DNA of 64,000 nt from a virus (IMGVR_UViG_3300036799_000043:1-64000), one strand, 5' to 3'. Shown: positions 9,033 to 16,815, numbered from the stretch's first letter. Translations and numbers: made by a program. The notes: generated by a model not told the origin, from the sequence alone.

Positions 9033-10090
9033 TGCGCTGTCTGCAGATATGGCAGTATTCTGGCGCACAAGCTGAGCAGACGCTTGATGCCGCTATCGAC
9101 ACGTGCTTGACGTATGGCTTCGATACGCTGCTCGTCAAGGCGCTCGACGGCACGATGTGGATGGGAGCAGTCGACAGCGGTGCTGATGCGTTGCGAACGC
9201 TCGACGATGTAGCTCTGCAGTCACAGTACGCGAATGCTCGTGGCATACGCTTCGTCTGTTGGACGAACCCGCTGCAAGCAGACATGATGCAACAGGCCGA
9301 CATGTCTGCAGCGATAGCAAACGCGTGTGATGGTGTCGCGTTCGACACTGAGCCATACGCTGGCTTTCTCGGCGCGTACCCGCCAGTCGGGCTGTGCGCG
9401 AGCTTTATGCAGCGTGTGCGCAGTCAAGTCGATCAGTCGAAGATCATTGCGCTACAGCCAGACCCGCGGGAGAACGCGTTGCTTGAGGTGCGTTTCTGGG
9501 ACGAGTGGGCACCAAATGGCGCGACGCACTACATGCCGCAGGACTACGTAACTGACTTCTATTTCAACCCGACAGCCGATCTCATGCGCGCACTGCTCAA
9601 CAGAACCGCAGAGGTTGCGGCGCAGACCGGACTGGTCGCGATGCCCACGCTGCCGGGCAACTGCGGCGATAACGGCTTATTTGCTGCTGACACGCTGCAG
9701 CAGTTCGCAGGCTTCGTCTCGTGGCGCATGGGCACAACACCGCCTGACGCGCTGAGCTTTCTTGGAGGTACTACGTTGTCTCAGCCAACAGAGGATCCGT
9801 GCTCTGATGCAGTGTCGCGCGCTGCCGACCTTGAGGTCTTCGTCGCAGACATCGCTGACCGCGTTGTTGCGCAACGTCTTGGCGCAGAGCTTCAACGACG
9901 TACGAAGTCAGGTGCGCACGCTGCGATCTCGCGCACGCTCGTCGCGAGTGTGATTGCGGAGGCGGAGGCAGAGCGCACTCAAATACTGCACTCACCGCCG
10001 CCTAGTGCATTGCACGCTGGTTCAGACAGTAGACCGCGTTTGCATCCTGGACTGAGCGGGAATATCGCTGAGGGCGCGAATCAGCACTGA
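9032..10090 (+). CDS. TIM-barrel hydrolase-like protein, candidate endolysin
   Basis: This 352-residue protein starts at ATG in a TAATG overlap. Residues 1-250 read like a TIM-barrel glycosidase: a beta strand then GFDTLLVKALDG, then GIRFVCWTN, then CDGVAFDTEPYAG with acidic residues at the end of a strand as in GH18/GH25-like lysins, and a late SWRMG strand. The C-terminal 100 residues are helical and low complexity and might be a wall- or particle-binding tail. It is the last gene before a strong terminator and follows two membrane proteins, consistent with a lysis cassette. Catalysis is not proven. Confidence 0.45.
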   Translation: MRCLQIWQYSGAQAEQTLDAAIDTCLTYGFDTLLVKALDGTMWMGAVDSGADALRTLDDVALQSQYANARGIRFVCWTNPLQADMMQQADMSAAIANACDGVAFDTEPYAGFLGAYPPVGLCASFMQRVRSQVDQSKIIALQPDPRENALLEVRFWDEWAPNGATHYMPQDYVTDFYFNPTADLMRALLNRTAEVAAQTGLVAMPTLPGNCGDNGLFAADTLQQFAGFVSWRMGTTPPDALSFLGGTTLSQPTEDPCSDAVSRAADLEVFVADIADRVVAQRLGAELQRRTKSGAHAAISRTLVASVIAEAEAERTQILHSPPPSALHAGSDSRPRLHPGLSGNIAEGANQH

Positions 10091-10140
10091 TCTGCTATAC
10101 TGACAGCAGTCAGAGCACATAGCTCGGGCTAGCCCAGTTC

Positions 10141-10177
10141 GCCGCACTTGCTGTATGGCTCTCAGCAAGTGCGGCGT
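10141..10177 (+). terminator. Strong hairpin terminator after the tail/lysis block
   Basis: A perfect 13-bp stem (CGCCGCACTTGCT paired with its complement) with an 11-nt loop is followed by TTCTTGTGT. It lies between convergent plus and minus genes and probably ends both transcripts. Confidence 0.8.
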
Positions 10178-10184
10178 TCTTGTG

Positions 10185-10376
10185 TCAGCCGTTTGACACG
10201 ATGCGCATCTCGTGTGCGAGATCGGCAAGTATCACAACCCAGCGCGCAATCTGCGCGACTTGCTCGATGTCGAACGAATCATCCTGAATGGCTTGACCCA
10301 TGAGTGAGACTGTGTTGCCGATCTCTTGCGCGCACTGATGCACGAGAGATTGCATGTCGAGCGCTTCACCGTCCAT
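10185..10376 (-). CDS. 63-residue hypothetical protein
   Basis: The start is the ATG at 10376, which overlaps the stop of the upstream gene (TAATG); a longer upstream frame exists but overlaps that gene fully. The product is an acidic, helical protein (QEIGNTVSLMGQAIQDD, ARWVVILADLAHEM). It is the last gene of the leftward block. The function is unknown. Confidence 0.55.
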   Translation of the reverse strand: MDGEALDMQSLVHQCAQEIGNTVSLMGQAIQDDSFDIEQVAQIARWVVILADLAHEMRIVSNG

Positions 10377-10768
10377 TACTCTGACCTCAGCACCCACTCG
10401 ACGCAGTGCGCAGGTAGTCGACAGTCGCCGTAGCTCGGCCGATACAGCAGCACATCGCCTGCTGACTCGCCAGCGGGGACGTTCTTGTTGTCGTCGCTCG
10501 ACGGTCCTTGCCACGTCGAACCGCTGTCGTCAGCGCGACGAGCGAGCCAGAGCGTGCCGATAGCGAACATGTGTCGAGCGCGCGGGCGCAGGCCCTTCGT
10601 GCTGACAATGCGTACGAGGCCGGCAGTGTCGTATACGCCACGATACTGCGGGAATGGCGCTGTCTCGCGCTGCGCTGTCTCGCGCATGTCGTTGCGAATG
10701 CCAACAGCATCGCGATTGCCGATCTCGCGCAGTGTTGCGTTGATGTGATTGCGTCGTGTGGTTTTCAT
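10376..10768 (-). CDS. 130-residue hypothetical protein
   Basis: The first codons read ATGAAAACCACACGACGC, a variant of the ACACGACG start element that recurs in this genome (Met-Lys-Thr-Thr-Arg). A GTCACAAAG box lies 2 bases upstream of the ATG. The body has GVYDTAGLVRIVSTKG and SAGDVLLYRPSYGDC stretches but no recognised family. Confidence 0.55.
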   Translation of the reverse strand: MKTTRRNHINATLREIGNRDAVGIRNDMRETAQRETAPFPQYRGVYDTAGLVRIVSTKGLRPRARHMFAIGTLWLARRADDSGSTWQGPSSDDNKNVPAGESAGDVLLYRPSYGDCRLPAHCVEWVLRSE

Positions 10769-10784
10769 TACTTTGTGACCTCTG

Positions 10785-10982
10785 TTACTTGACCACTCGA
10801 TATCGAGTGGTCAAGCTGCTCGCGTTTGACGAGCGAATCCAATCGAGCGCCTCTTGCTTCGTCGCGTAGCCCTCAACGCAGCCGTGGTACTGACTGCTCA
10901 TCAGATCACTGTCCCAAATTTGCCAACGCGTTCCATTCGATGCTGTTTTGCTCAGTCGTACTGGCGTCAATGTCTTTCGCAT
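10785..10982 (-). CDS. 65-residue hypothetical protein, leaderless
   Basis: The product has a TRWQIWDSDL to EGYATKQEALDWI pattern, plausible as a small alpha/beta fold. Its ATG lies 9 nt after a TATAGT -10 box, so the transcript is probably leaderless. The last ten codons run through a perfect 26-bp palindrome. Confidence 0.6.
   Translation of the reverse strand: MRKTLTPVRLSKTASNGTRWQIWDSDLMSSQYHGCVEGYATKQEALDWIRSSNASSLTTRYRVVK
10789..10814. repeat. Perfect 26-bp palindrome
   Basis: TTGACCACTCGA followed by TATCGAGTGGTCAA forms an uninterrupted inverted repeat. It overlaps the 3-prime end of the 65-residue gene on the minus strand and lies 21 nt upstream of the next minus-strand start. It could be an attenuator hairpin or a dimeric-protein operator. 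Confidence 0.9.
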
Positions 10983-10991
10983 GTCTCTGAC

Positions 10992-11041
10992 ACTATACAG
11001 CGACGTACACGAGCGCGCAAGTTATTACGCCACTCTGTGAC
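10992..11041 (-). promoter_or_regulatory. Promoter with upstream box for the 65-residue gene
   Basis: On the minus strand, -35 TTGCGC, a 17-nt spacer and -10 TATAGT are preceded by GTCACAGAGTGGCGTAA. The ATG follows the -10 after 9 nt. Confidence 0.8.
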
Positions 11042-11043
11042 AC

Positions 11044-11757
11044 CTAGTCCGGAGGCGTCTTCGCGCTGTACGGCACGTAGAAGAATCCAGCGATGTTCTG
11101 CGGCAGCGTGTACGTGATCTCGATCAGTCGCGTCGTGAGTGCGGTGAACTGCAGCGCTGCGTTGTCTTCGGTTGGATACTCTGGGTCATAGACGTGCAGC
11201 GTGTAATCGTCACCATTCGCGTCGTAGCCGTAGCAGAGCACTTGGCGATTAGCTTCACCGAGCAAGCGTGGGTCTGCTGTTGTCTGCTCGATAAGACATA
11301 GCTGCACTGGGTTTCCAAGATTGATGTCGCGCACGATGCGCGGTAGCTCGTCGAGCACGAGCACGCTTGCGCGAGAACGTAGCTGCTGCTGTCCGACCGT
11401 GCTGAGTCCAGTTGACTGCGCTACCTCACCGTCGTAACGTGGCACACCGGGACTCATCACCGCGATGATGTGTGCGATTACTGACTGATCGAGCGAGTCA
11501 AGCTGTCGCTCGACGAGATACATGTACAGTGCATCGGAACCACTCGGAGCGGGTCCTGACGTGATCTGCTGCAGCACGCGATAGTAATCTGCACTCGCGA
11601 AGCTCATCCCGCCTGCAAGCGTGCGCGTCACTTGATTCAGGTCTAACTGCGAGCCGTTGTTGAGCGTCAACCGAATCGACGGCGACGGCAGATCGTCAGA
11701 CGAGAATTGGAAGCCATTCGTACTTGGCGTATAGCCGTAGCAGTGTTTGCTGAGCAT
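11044..11757 (-). CDS. C39/papain-like fold protein with apparently degenerate active site
   Basis: This 237-residue protein resembles bacterial C39-like cysteine peptidase relatives with a GGM[C]xxxxDY motif and a later NHQVLxxGYD...YDPNYP motif. Here the first motif is GGMSFASADYY, with Ser where Cys is expected. The second is ANRQVLCYGYDANGD followed by VYDPEYP, with Arg where His is expected. The fold may be kept while protease activity is lost. It opens a divergent pair with the small membrane gene at 11778. The family assignment is from memory of the motifs. Confidence 0.5.
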   Translation of the reverse strand: MLSKHCYGYTPSTNGFQFSSDDLPSPSIRLTLNNGSQLDLNQVTRTLAGGMSFASADYYRVLQQITSGPAPSGSDALYMYLVERQLDSLDQSVIAHIIAVMSPGVPRYDGEVAQSTGLSTVGQQQLRSRASVLVLDELPRIVRDINLGNPVQLCLIEQTTADPRLLGEANRQVLCYGYDANGDDYTLHVYDPEYPTEDNAALQFTALTTRLIEITYTLPQNIAGFFYVPYSAKTPPD

Positions 11758-11777
11758 CCCTCAGATTACACTGTGAC

Positions 11778-12080
11778 ATGCAACCATCAGATCAGACGAG
11801 CTACGTGCCGCGCTGGTTCGTCACGCTCGTGACTGTCGTGCTAGCTGGCCTGGCGGTCATCGCGAACGTCATCACCATGACTGTCGCGAGTGGCTCATGG
11901 CTCGGCCTCAACGATATCCAGTGGCACTGGGTGCTACTCGCGTGTGCGGTGCTCGTTGCGCTCAACGCCGCAGTCAATCGCGCTGTGCTGACACTTCCAC
12001 CGACTGCGCATCGAATACGTATTGAGAATCAGATGTCACTCAGCCAGAAGCGGCTAGAGGCTGATCCACAACTGCGCTAA
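11778..12080 (+). CDS. Two-helix membrane protein
   Basis: This 100-residue protein has two clear transmembrane segments, about residues 13-37 and 45-68, with a short cytoplasm-like tail. It is the only plus-strand gene inside the leftward block. TACACT lies 5 nt before the ATG, so the mRNA may be leaderless. The function is unknown; phage membrane proteins of this size are often holin- or exclusion-like. Confidence 0.5.
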   Translation: MQPSDQTSYVPRWFVTLVTVVLAGLAVIANVITMTVASGSWLGLNDIQWHWVLLACAVLVALNAAVNRAVLTLPPTAHRIRIENQMSLSQKRLEADPQLR

Positions 12081-12102
12081 ACTGTAGTGTTCCCCAACCC
12101 GA

Positions 12103-12153
12103 GGCAGTGACGCGCAGTCTCTCCCCCCGAGACACCGCGCGCGCGTCACTGCC
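12103..12153 (+). ncRNA. Candidate structured RNA with a C6 loop
   Basis: A 13-bp outer stem (GGCAGTGACGCGC with its complement) encloses a 5-bp inner stem GTCTC/GAGAC capped by the loop TCCCCCC. A strong terminator follows 12 nt later. The C-rich loop recalls the 6C sRNA family of actinobacteria, but only one such loop is present. No good promoter was found, so this may simply be the 3-prime end of the membrane-protein mRNA. Confidence 0.35.
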
Positions 12154-12165
12154 ATCAAACACACG

Positions 12166-12198
12166 AAAGCCGCTCTACGCAGGTCGTAGGGCGGCTTT
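12166..12198 (+). terminator. Bidirectional terminator between convergent genes
   Basis: AAAGCCGCTCTACG pairs with CGTAGGGCGGCTTT (one wobble) around a CAGGT loop. A-rich and T-rich flanks on the two sides allow it to serve both the plus-strand gene ending at 12080 and the minus-strand gene ending at 12239. Confidence 0.8.
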
Positions 12199-12238
12199 CT
12201 ACTTACAGCGGCTCAGTACTCACTGAGCGCTCGACGCG

Positions 12239-13369
12239 TCAGTTGTTGCTGACGCTAAGCAGTTCTCGAATGCTCTGCTTGTCGAGCGCGAAGATTTTGC
12301 CTCCGATCTCCTCAAGCTCGGTGCTGCGGTCGTAGTCGTCGACGCTCTGCGCGACGTACGTGACGGCGTTCGCGAGTCCGCCGAGCGTGTAGCCAGTCGT
12401 CTTTTTCGTTTCGAGACCTTCGAGGAACGTGGTGAGAATCGACTTACCCTCATCGTCGCTCATTCGGAAGCGCTTCGTGACGTTCTCGACGACTTTGAGC
12501 GAGTCGGCGGGATTGATGCGAATGCCTTCGGCCTCTTTCATCTGATCGAGAACCTGACCGAGCATCGCTTCACTCATCGCGTGCGACACGATGTCGCGCA
12601 GTTCGAGCATGAGCGCTTGATCGCGCGCTTTGAGCGTGTCGTCCTTGAAGAAGCGCAACGACAGTTCGTCGTCATTGCCACCGAGACGTGCACCGCTGTG
12701 GTACTTGCGCGAGCCAAAGGCATTGTGCGTCGCGCCGTTCGCGCACCATCGACGGAAGCTCATCGGTACGACGCTGAGCGCGCCCTTGCCAACTTCACTG
12801 TTGCGAATGATTACGCCAGCGCTCACGATGTCGCCAACTTTGACTTCGCCGACGATGCTGTTCGACACGACCTTGATGTACAGGTTGGTGTCGGTGATCT
12901 GCATCGACGAGTGCTCCCAGTCGATGTCTGGCATCTCGCTCAGAATCGGCAGCAGATACGCTGCAATGTCCTCGTTGTCGAGCATGCGATAGCGATCAGA
13001 CAGCAGCGCACGAGCGTTGCCGTCAAGCGTGCGAACGAGACGCCGCTCGTCAGCGGGTCGAGCGCGCAGCAGTGAATTGACGGTCACGTCGAACAGCGGT
13101 GCATCGCTGCGGCGCGGCAGATCGACGGTGATCTCACTCGTGTTGTTGCGCAGTGTGTCGTAGAAGTCAGCGGGGATGCTCAGCCAGCTTGAAAGCTGAC
13201 GATGCGCCATCAGGTTGACAGAGAAGATGCCCGAATCACCGAGTCGCAGATCGGTGTGGCCGTTGCTCGCGACGCTGAGCGAGCGCGACGGGATTGCGTA
13301 GTCTTCTTTGGCTTCGGCCTGCCGAACGATCTCGGCTGTCAGTTGCGGAAGCGTGAGTCCAGATTTCAT
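12239..13369 (-). CDS. DUF932-like phage/plasmid protein
   Basis: This 376-residue protein matches the DUF932/TIGR03299 pattern: an N-terminal LxVxxNGHTDLRLG region, a central ARALLSDRYRMLDNEDI motif typical of the family, then SFRRWCANGATHNAFGSR with the Cys-Asn-Gly and KYHSGAR segment. The C-terminus is helical. These proteins occur in phages and plasmids; their function is unsettled, with roles in replication or anti-defence suggested. A good ribosome site (GGAGG) precedes the ATG. Upstream lies a long leader containing the ACACACGACGAGG element and 13-bp direct repeats. Confidence 0.7.
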   Translation of the reverse strand: MKSGLTLPQLTAEIVRQAEAKEDYAIPSRSLSVASNGHTDLRLGDSGIFSVNLMAHRQLSSWLSIPADFYDTLRNNTSEITVDLPRRSDAPLFDVTVNSLLRARPADERRLVRTLDGNARALLSDRYRMLDNEDIAAYLLPILSEMPDIDWEHSSMQITDTNLYIKVVSNSIVGEVKVGDIVSAGVIIRNSEVGKGALSVVPMSFRRWCANGATHNAFGSRKYHSGARLGGNDDELSLRFFKDDTLKARDQALMLELRDIVSHAMSEAMLGQVLDQMKEAEGIRINPADSLKVVENVTKRFRMSDDEGKSILTTFLEGLETKKTTGYTLGGLANAVTYVAQSVDDYDRSTELEEIGGKIFALDKQSIRELLSVSNN

Positions 13370-13444
13370 CCAAAAACCTCCGGCGCAGTTCGCGCCTCGT
13401 CGTGTGTTGTTCGAGTGATACAGAGCCTTCGCCTCACGTTACCC

Positions 13445-13497
13445 CTAGCTTGATTGCGGCCCACGGACGACTTCGCATCGGGCGCTAGCTTGATTGC
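13445..13497. repeat. 13-bp direct repeats in the leader of the DUF932-like gene
   Basis: CTAGCTTGATTGC occurs twice, 40 bp apart (13445-13457 and 13485-13497), in the 208-bp non-coding stretch 13370-13577. The same stretch holds GCTCTGTATCA-CTCG in opposite orientations at about 13408-13423 and 13495-13511. The arrangement looks like an operator region. On the minus strand TATCAC lies just before the ACACACGACGA element. Confidence 0.6.
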
Positions 13498-13577
13498 TCT
13501 GTATCAACTCGACAGAGCTAATAGTAATGCACTCAGGAGAATGATGCAAGAGAAAGAATCTACGAGTTTTCGTCCAG

Positions 13578-14090
13578 CTACGTTTTGTGACGCAGCAAGT
13601 GACGATCTCGACTGCGACTGCGCAGCATCGTACGCACGCTGTGATCTGCGGTGGCGCCGCATACCCAGCAGCCGCGTCGATAGTCGCGCGACTCGATAGC
13701 GCCCGGCTTCGTCACGTAGTAATGCGGGTTCGTTGGCATCGGCAGAACAGACAGCGGACCACTTAGTTGCTCGCTCACGACAACGCGCAGACCCTCAGTC
13801 TCAAGTGCTTCGACGATCTTCGCGATGTTGCCCTGCCAGTGTAGCCAGAGTGTGCCTTGTATGTCGCCGCTGCGTAGCTCGCCGCTGCCGAAGGCACGCG
13901 AGTCTTGATCGACGTACCAGAACACGTTGGGCGTGTCGTAGTTTTCGACTGGCGAATCCTTGACACTCATACGCGTGACGTAGCCGAGCTTGCGTAGCTT
14001 GCGAAACGCAGCAGCGATGCGCTGTCGATCATTGCGGTGATCGGCTGTGTTGCGCAGCACCATCGGTGCAAGCTCGTCGATGAGCGTCAC
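13578..14090 (-). CDS. 170-residue hypothetical protein (weakly DUF6891-like)
   Basis: The start is GTG, overlapping the upstream stop as GTGA. The N-terminal 40 residues could be a winged-helix-like segment (DRQRIAAAFRKLRKLGYVTRM). The centre, FWYVDQDSRAF followed by LWLHWQGNIAKIVEALETEGLRV, resembles DUF6891-type proteins. A CWVC pair is near the C-terminus. No function is assigned. Confidence 0.5.
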   Translation of the reverse strand: MTLIDELAPMVLRNTADHRNDRQRIAAAFRKLRKLGYVTRMSVKDSPVENYDTPNVFWYVDQDSRAFGSGELRSGDIQGTLWLHWQGNIAKIVEALETEGLRVVVSEQLSGPLSVLPMPTNPHYYVTKPGAIESRDYRRGCWVCGATADHSVRTMLRSRSRDRHLLRHKT

Positions 14091-14239
14091 TGCAGCAGAA
14101 TGATTGGCTCGTCGTCGCTGAGCATCGCTTGATCTACATCAGTGCATTCGACGCTGTGCATCATGCCGTCTGCTCGCAGATAGACTGGCGTGTCGTCGTC
14201 GTAGTCGCTGAGCATACGTACTAGGTCTGCTTTCGTCAT
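14087..14239 (-). CDS. 50-residue acidic protein
   Basis: The ATG at 14239 is chosen because GGAGA stands upstream and the ATGA overlap with the preceding gene is typical here. The product contains LSDYDDDTPVYLRADG, a pattern common in very small phage proteins of unknown function, and ends in EPIILLQ. Confidence 0.55.
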   Translation of the reverse strand: MTKADLVRMLSDYDDDTPVYLRADGMMHSVECTDVDQAMLSDDEPIILLQ

Positions 14240-14748
14240 GCTGTTCTCCATTCCGTGTCGGCGCGCCATGGCTTTGGTAGACGAGCTATCGCAGTGACAA
14301 GCTCGCTGTAGTCAGAGCATTCGAGATCGCAGCGTAGAAGCTCAGGCATAAGCTCACTGTCTGCGCGTAGATAGGGCGCTGGCATCTCATCTGTGCCTTC
14401 GCAGCAGTCGTGATAATGAACGACACCGCCAGAGAAGATAACGACGCGCGAGTCACCTATGGGCAGCATGCAGTCCGAGCAGATCGTGTGACCAAAGCTC
14501 GGGCACTCTCCGGGTGGCAGCGTGTAGCTATCTGGGTAGCCGCCTGCGAGTCGACGCACATCGAACGCGCCTACGTGCTGCTGCGCTGTGTAGCCGCACC
14601 ACGTGCAGTGTGTGTCTGAGTGTGCGTCACATAGGAACACGCTGCCAAGTGTCTTGTCGACGACGGGACACGCGCACACGATGCACTCGCCTATGTAGCG
14701 CGTGCCGTGCTGTGGCAGTTGAACTAAAAAATAGTCTTGCTTCGCCAT
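14236..14748 (-). CDS. 170-residue Cys-rich zinc-binding-like protein
   Basis: Several Cys/His pairs (C-x2-C-x-C near residue 22, CDAH, CTWCGY, ICSDC, HDCC) suggest two or more structural zinc sites. No catalytic motif is visible. The mRNA start carries the ACACACGATAGG variant of the recurrent start element. Confidence 0.55.
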   Translation of the reverse strand: MAKQDYFLVQLPQHGTRYIGECIVCACPVVDKTLGSVFLCDAHSDTHCTWCGYTAQQHVGAFDVRRLAGGYPDSYTLPPGECPSFGHTICSDCMLPIGDSRVVIFSGGVVHYHDCCEGTDEMPAPYLRADSELMPELLRCDLECSDYSELVTAIARLPKPWRADTEWRTA

Positions 14749-14749
14749 G

Positions 14750-14801
14750 TACCGTCCCTATCGTGTGTAGACACTATACAGCGCTGAGTTACGATTCTAG
14801 C
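14750..14801 (-). promoter_or_regulatory. Promoter and start element for the Cys-rich gene
   Basis: The -10 is TATAGT (14773-14778 on the minus strand) with CAGCGCTG immediately upstream. The -35 is poor (GCTAGA). The predicted transcript begins near ACACACGATAGGGACGG. Confidence 0.65.
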
Positions 14802-14986
14802 TCGTCGAGCGCAATCTCAATCGCTTTGATGCTCGCGCGCGACACTCGCTCGCGCAGTATGCGTAAGCCAACTAGCTCCTGCTCGTCGTCGTCTGACAGC
14901 ATGCCCTCAGAGCGTTCTCGCTCAAGCAAGGTAATGCGCTTCTCGACAAGCTGCTCCGCTGTCTGGTAATCGAGTATGCCGCGCAT
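14789..14986 (-). CDS. 65-residue helical protein
   Basis: The ATG at 14986 has a strong GGAGG site. The product is almost entirely charged helix (EQLVEKRITLLERERSEGM then EQELVGLRILRERVSR), suggesting a small coiled-coil dimer. Its promoterward neighbour ends 14 nt upstream. The function is unknown. Confidence 0.55.
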   Translation of the reverse strand: MRGILDYQTAEQLVEKRITLLERERSEGMLSDDDEQELVGLRILRERVSRASIKAIEIALDELES

Positions 14987-14999
14987 GCGACCTCCATGC

Positions 15000-15263
15000 T
15001 CAATTCGATAACACGCGATAGTGGTCATGCACGTAACGATCTGGTACGCGCAATTCGCTGTCGACTGCAGCGCGCTCTGTCGCATCACACTCTGATACGA
15101 AGATGTCGAATGCACCACATCTCGGGCATGCGTACGCGACAACATCATCCTTCGCGCTTCTGATGCACACTGTGTCGCATTCGCCACAATGGGTGTGAGG
15201 ACCATCGTGGCCCACACACCCATTGCAGTATCGAACGTTTGTGATCGTGACTACGAGTCTCAC
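15000..15263 (-). CDS. 87-residue zinc-ribbon protein
   Basis: The start is GTG. Four to six cysteines in YCNGC, HCGEC and ACPRCG form likely zinc ribbons. A small nucleic-acid- or protein-binding adaptor is possible but unproven. Confidence 0.55.
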   Translation of the reverse strand: MRLVVTITNVRYCNGCVGHDGPHTHCGECDTVCIRSAKDDVVAYACPRCGAFDIFVSECDATERAAVDSELRVPDRYVHDHYRVLSN

Positions 15264-15265
15264 GC

Positions 15266-16465
15266 TTAGTCGGCGAGCGCCGCCTTCGCAGCTTCGAGCG
15301 AGTCGTAGTTGTCAGTGCCGATGCGCCATCGGTACTCGACACCCTTGGCGCTGACGTACACGTCGACGTTCTTGCCTTCGCTGTAGATCAGCGCGTAGTG
15401 CTTGTCACCGCTCCACGTGACTGTCGCGCGCTCTTGTGCGGCGAGATCGCTTGAGAAAGCAGTCCATGCTTCCTCGGGCGCTTTCTCGTCGCTCGGATGC
15501 ACGACTGACGGCGTGTCGTCGACGACTGGCTCAACAACCTTGACGCTCGCGTCGAGCGCTACTGGCTGCTCGACTTTCGGCTTGCGACCACGTGTCTTCG
15601 GGGCAGCAGGCTCTGGCGTCGGCTCGGGGTGCGACAGCTTGAACGCGCAGTCCTTGCAGAACAGTTCTGGTGAGCGCAGATACAGCTTGCCAGGGCGTAC
15701 GTTCGGCATCGGCGCTGCGCGCTCGTGAAGCTCGCACACGACGAGCGCCTTTGCGCCGGCAGCCTGCTCGCTCAGTACAACGCCGAGCTTGTCGGCGGGC
15801 AAATGCTCCAGATCGATGATCGAGATCATTGCACCAGTCTTGCGCGCTTTCGAGCGATAACGCACCGTGCCGGTTTTCGCGTGATCGATCTCGAACTTCT
15901 CCATGTCTGGCAGTTTGTCGACGCTCGCGATCAGACCGGTCTGGCTGATGTCGGGCACGCGGTGATCGGGCAGCATCTTGACTGCCTTGAGCGGCGTGCG
16001 ACCTTCGTCAGGCACGAAAACACCGTCTGGAGGCGTCTCAACAGTTGCCTGTTGCTCAACGTGCGCCTCTTGCTTCTGTTCGTCGACGCTCGCCTCAGGC
16101 GTCGCAGCAGGCTCTGGGCTCTGCGTCTCGTCAACAACGTCTTGTGGTTCGTCCACATTGGGGCGATCTTCGACTGCGGTGCCAGCCGGGAAAGCTACGT
16201 CGAGCTTGTCGGTCACGACTTTGGTCCTCGCTTCTGGGATGTCGCTCTGTGCGATCACAGAGCGCAAAGCGCTCGCGGCGCTCGCGTCGAGCAACAGCGT
16301 GCGCGAGTGGCCCTTGTAGTTCTTGCTGTTCTCGATTGTATTCGAGAGTGCCAGCATCTCATTGCTGTCGCCGGTTTCGCGCAGCGTGCCAAGGGTCGTG
16401 AGCACTGCGTCGAGCACTGCGTTCGCGACGTTGATTGGCGTCGCATTGGAAGTAGCCGTAGTCAT
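15266..16465 (-). CDS. 399-residue low-complexity protein with AT-hook-like segment
   Basis: The start is the ATG at 16465, with the ACACACACGACGGAG element and a GGAG site just upstream. The N-terminal 90 residues are helical. Residues about 115-165 are Pro/Glu/Gln rich and disordered, and a central folded part includes LFCKDCAFKL. KTRGRKPKVE resembles an AT-hook. A C-terminal 60-residue domain (WSGDKHYALIYSEGKNVDV to LEAAKAAL) looks globular. Two folded ends joined by disordered linkers suggest a scaffold or DNA-associated protein. Confidence 0.5.
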   Translation of the reverse strand: MTTATSNATPINVANAVLDAVLTTLGTLRETGDSNEMLALSNTIENSKNYKGHSRTLLLDASAASALRSVIAQSDIPEARTKVVTDKLDVAFPAGTAVEDRPNVDEPQDVVDETQSPEPAATPEASVDEQKQEAHVEQQATVETPPDGVFVPDEGRTPLKAVKMLPDHRVPDISQTGLIASVDKLPDMEKFEIDHAKTGTVRYRSKARKTGAMISIIDLEHLPADKLGVVLSEQAAGAKALVVCELHERAAPMPNVRPGKLYLRSPELFCKDCAFKLSHPEPTPEPAAPKTRGRKPKVEQPVALDASVKVVEPVVDDTPSVVHPSDEKAPEEAWTAFSSDLAAQERATVTWSGDKHYALIYSEGKNVDVYVSAKGVEYRWRIGTDNYDSLEAAKAALAD

Positions 16466-16815
16466 CAGTTTGTCTCCGTCGTGTGTGTGGTTTGCGCCTG
16501 TAGAATGCGCTGGCGCGTCGCGCACGTATCGACGTGTCGATTGAACGCGAACTCGGCAGTCTTGCGAGCATGACTACGAGCACGTGAGCCAGTAGCGCCC
16601 TTGATCTCAAACTCCTCGTTGCAGGATGGGCACACGCGAGTACCTTGCGTCAGACGAGGGCGCTCGCCAGTCTCACGCTGATACTCGCGCTTGTGGAATA
16701 CACACAAAGACTTATTCGCGCCAGGAACGAAGCTAAGGGCAGTGAACACAGCGCAGTCGCGCTTGCTCTCTGTCTCGTGCTCGCAGCTTGCTCGTCGAGT
16801 CGATGTGCTTTCCAT
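16465..16815 (-). CDS. 116-residue zinc-finger protein
   Basis: The ATG at 16815 lies 10 nt after TATAGT, so the mRNA is nearly leaderless, and the protein begins MESTST. A VCPSCNEEF knuckle with a later HVDTC forms a probable C2HC zinc finger. Its last codons (TTHTTETN) are written by the ACACACGACGGAG element that is also the leader of the next gene. Confidence 0.6.
   Translation of the reverse strand: MESTSTRRASCEHETESKRDCAVFTALSFVPGANKSLCVFHKREYQRETGERPRLTQGTRVCPSCNEEFEIKGATGSRARSHARKTAEFAFNRHVDTCATRQRILQAQTTHTTETN

Noticed and set aside
13454-13699. Plus-strand 81-codon frame in the leader of the DUF932-like gene
   Set aside because: It crosses operator-like repeats and the end of a minus gene, has no ribosome site and shows low-quality composition.
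15725-16573. Plus-strand open frame of 282 codons opposite the low-complexity protein
   Set aside because: Antisense shadow with no start signal; the minus frame has a leader element, ribosome site and coherent overlaps.
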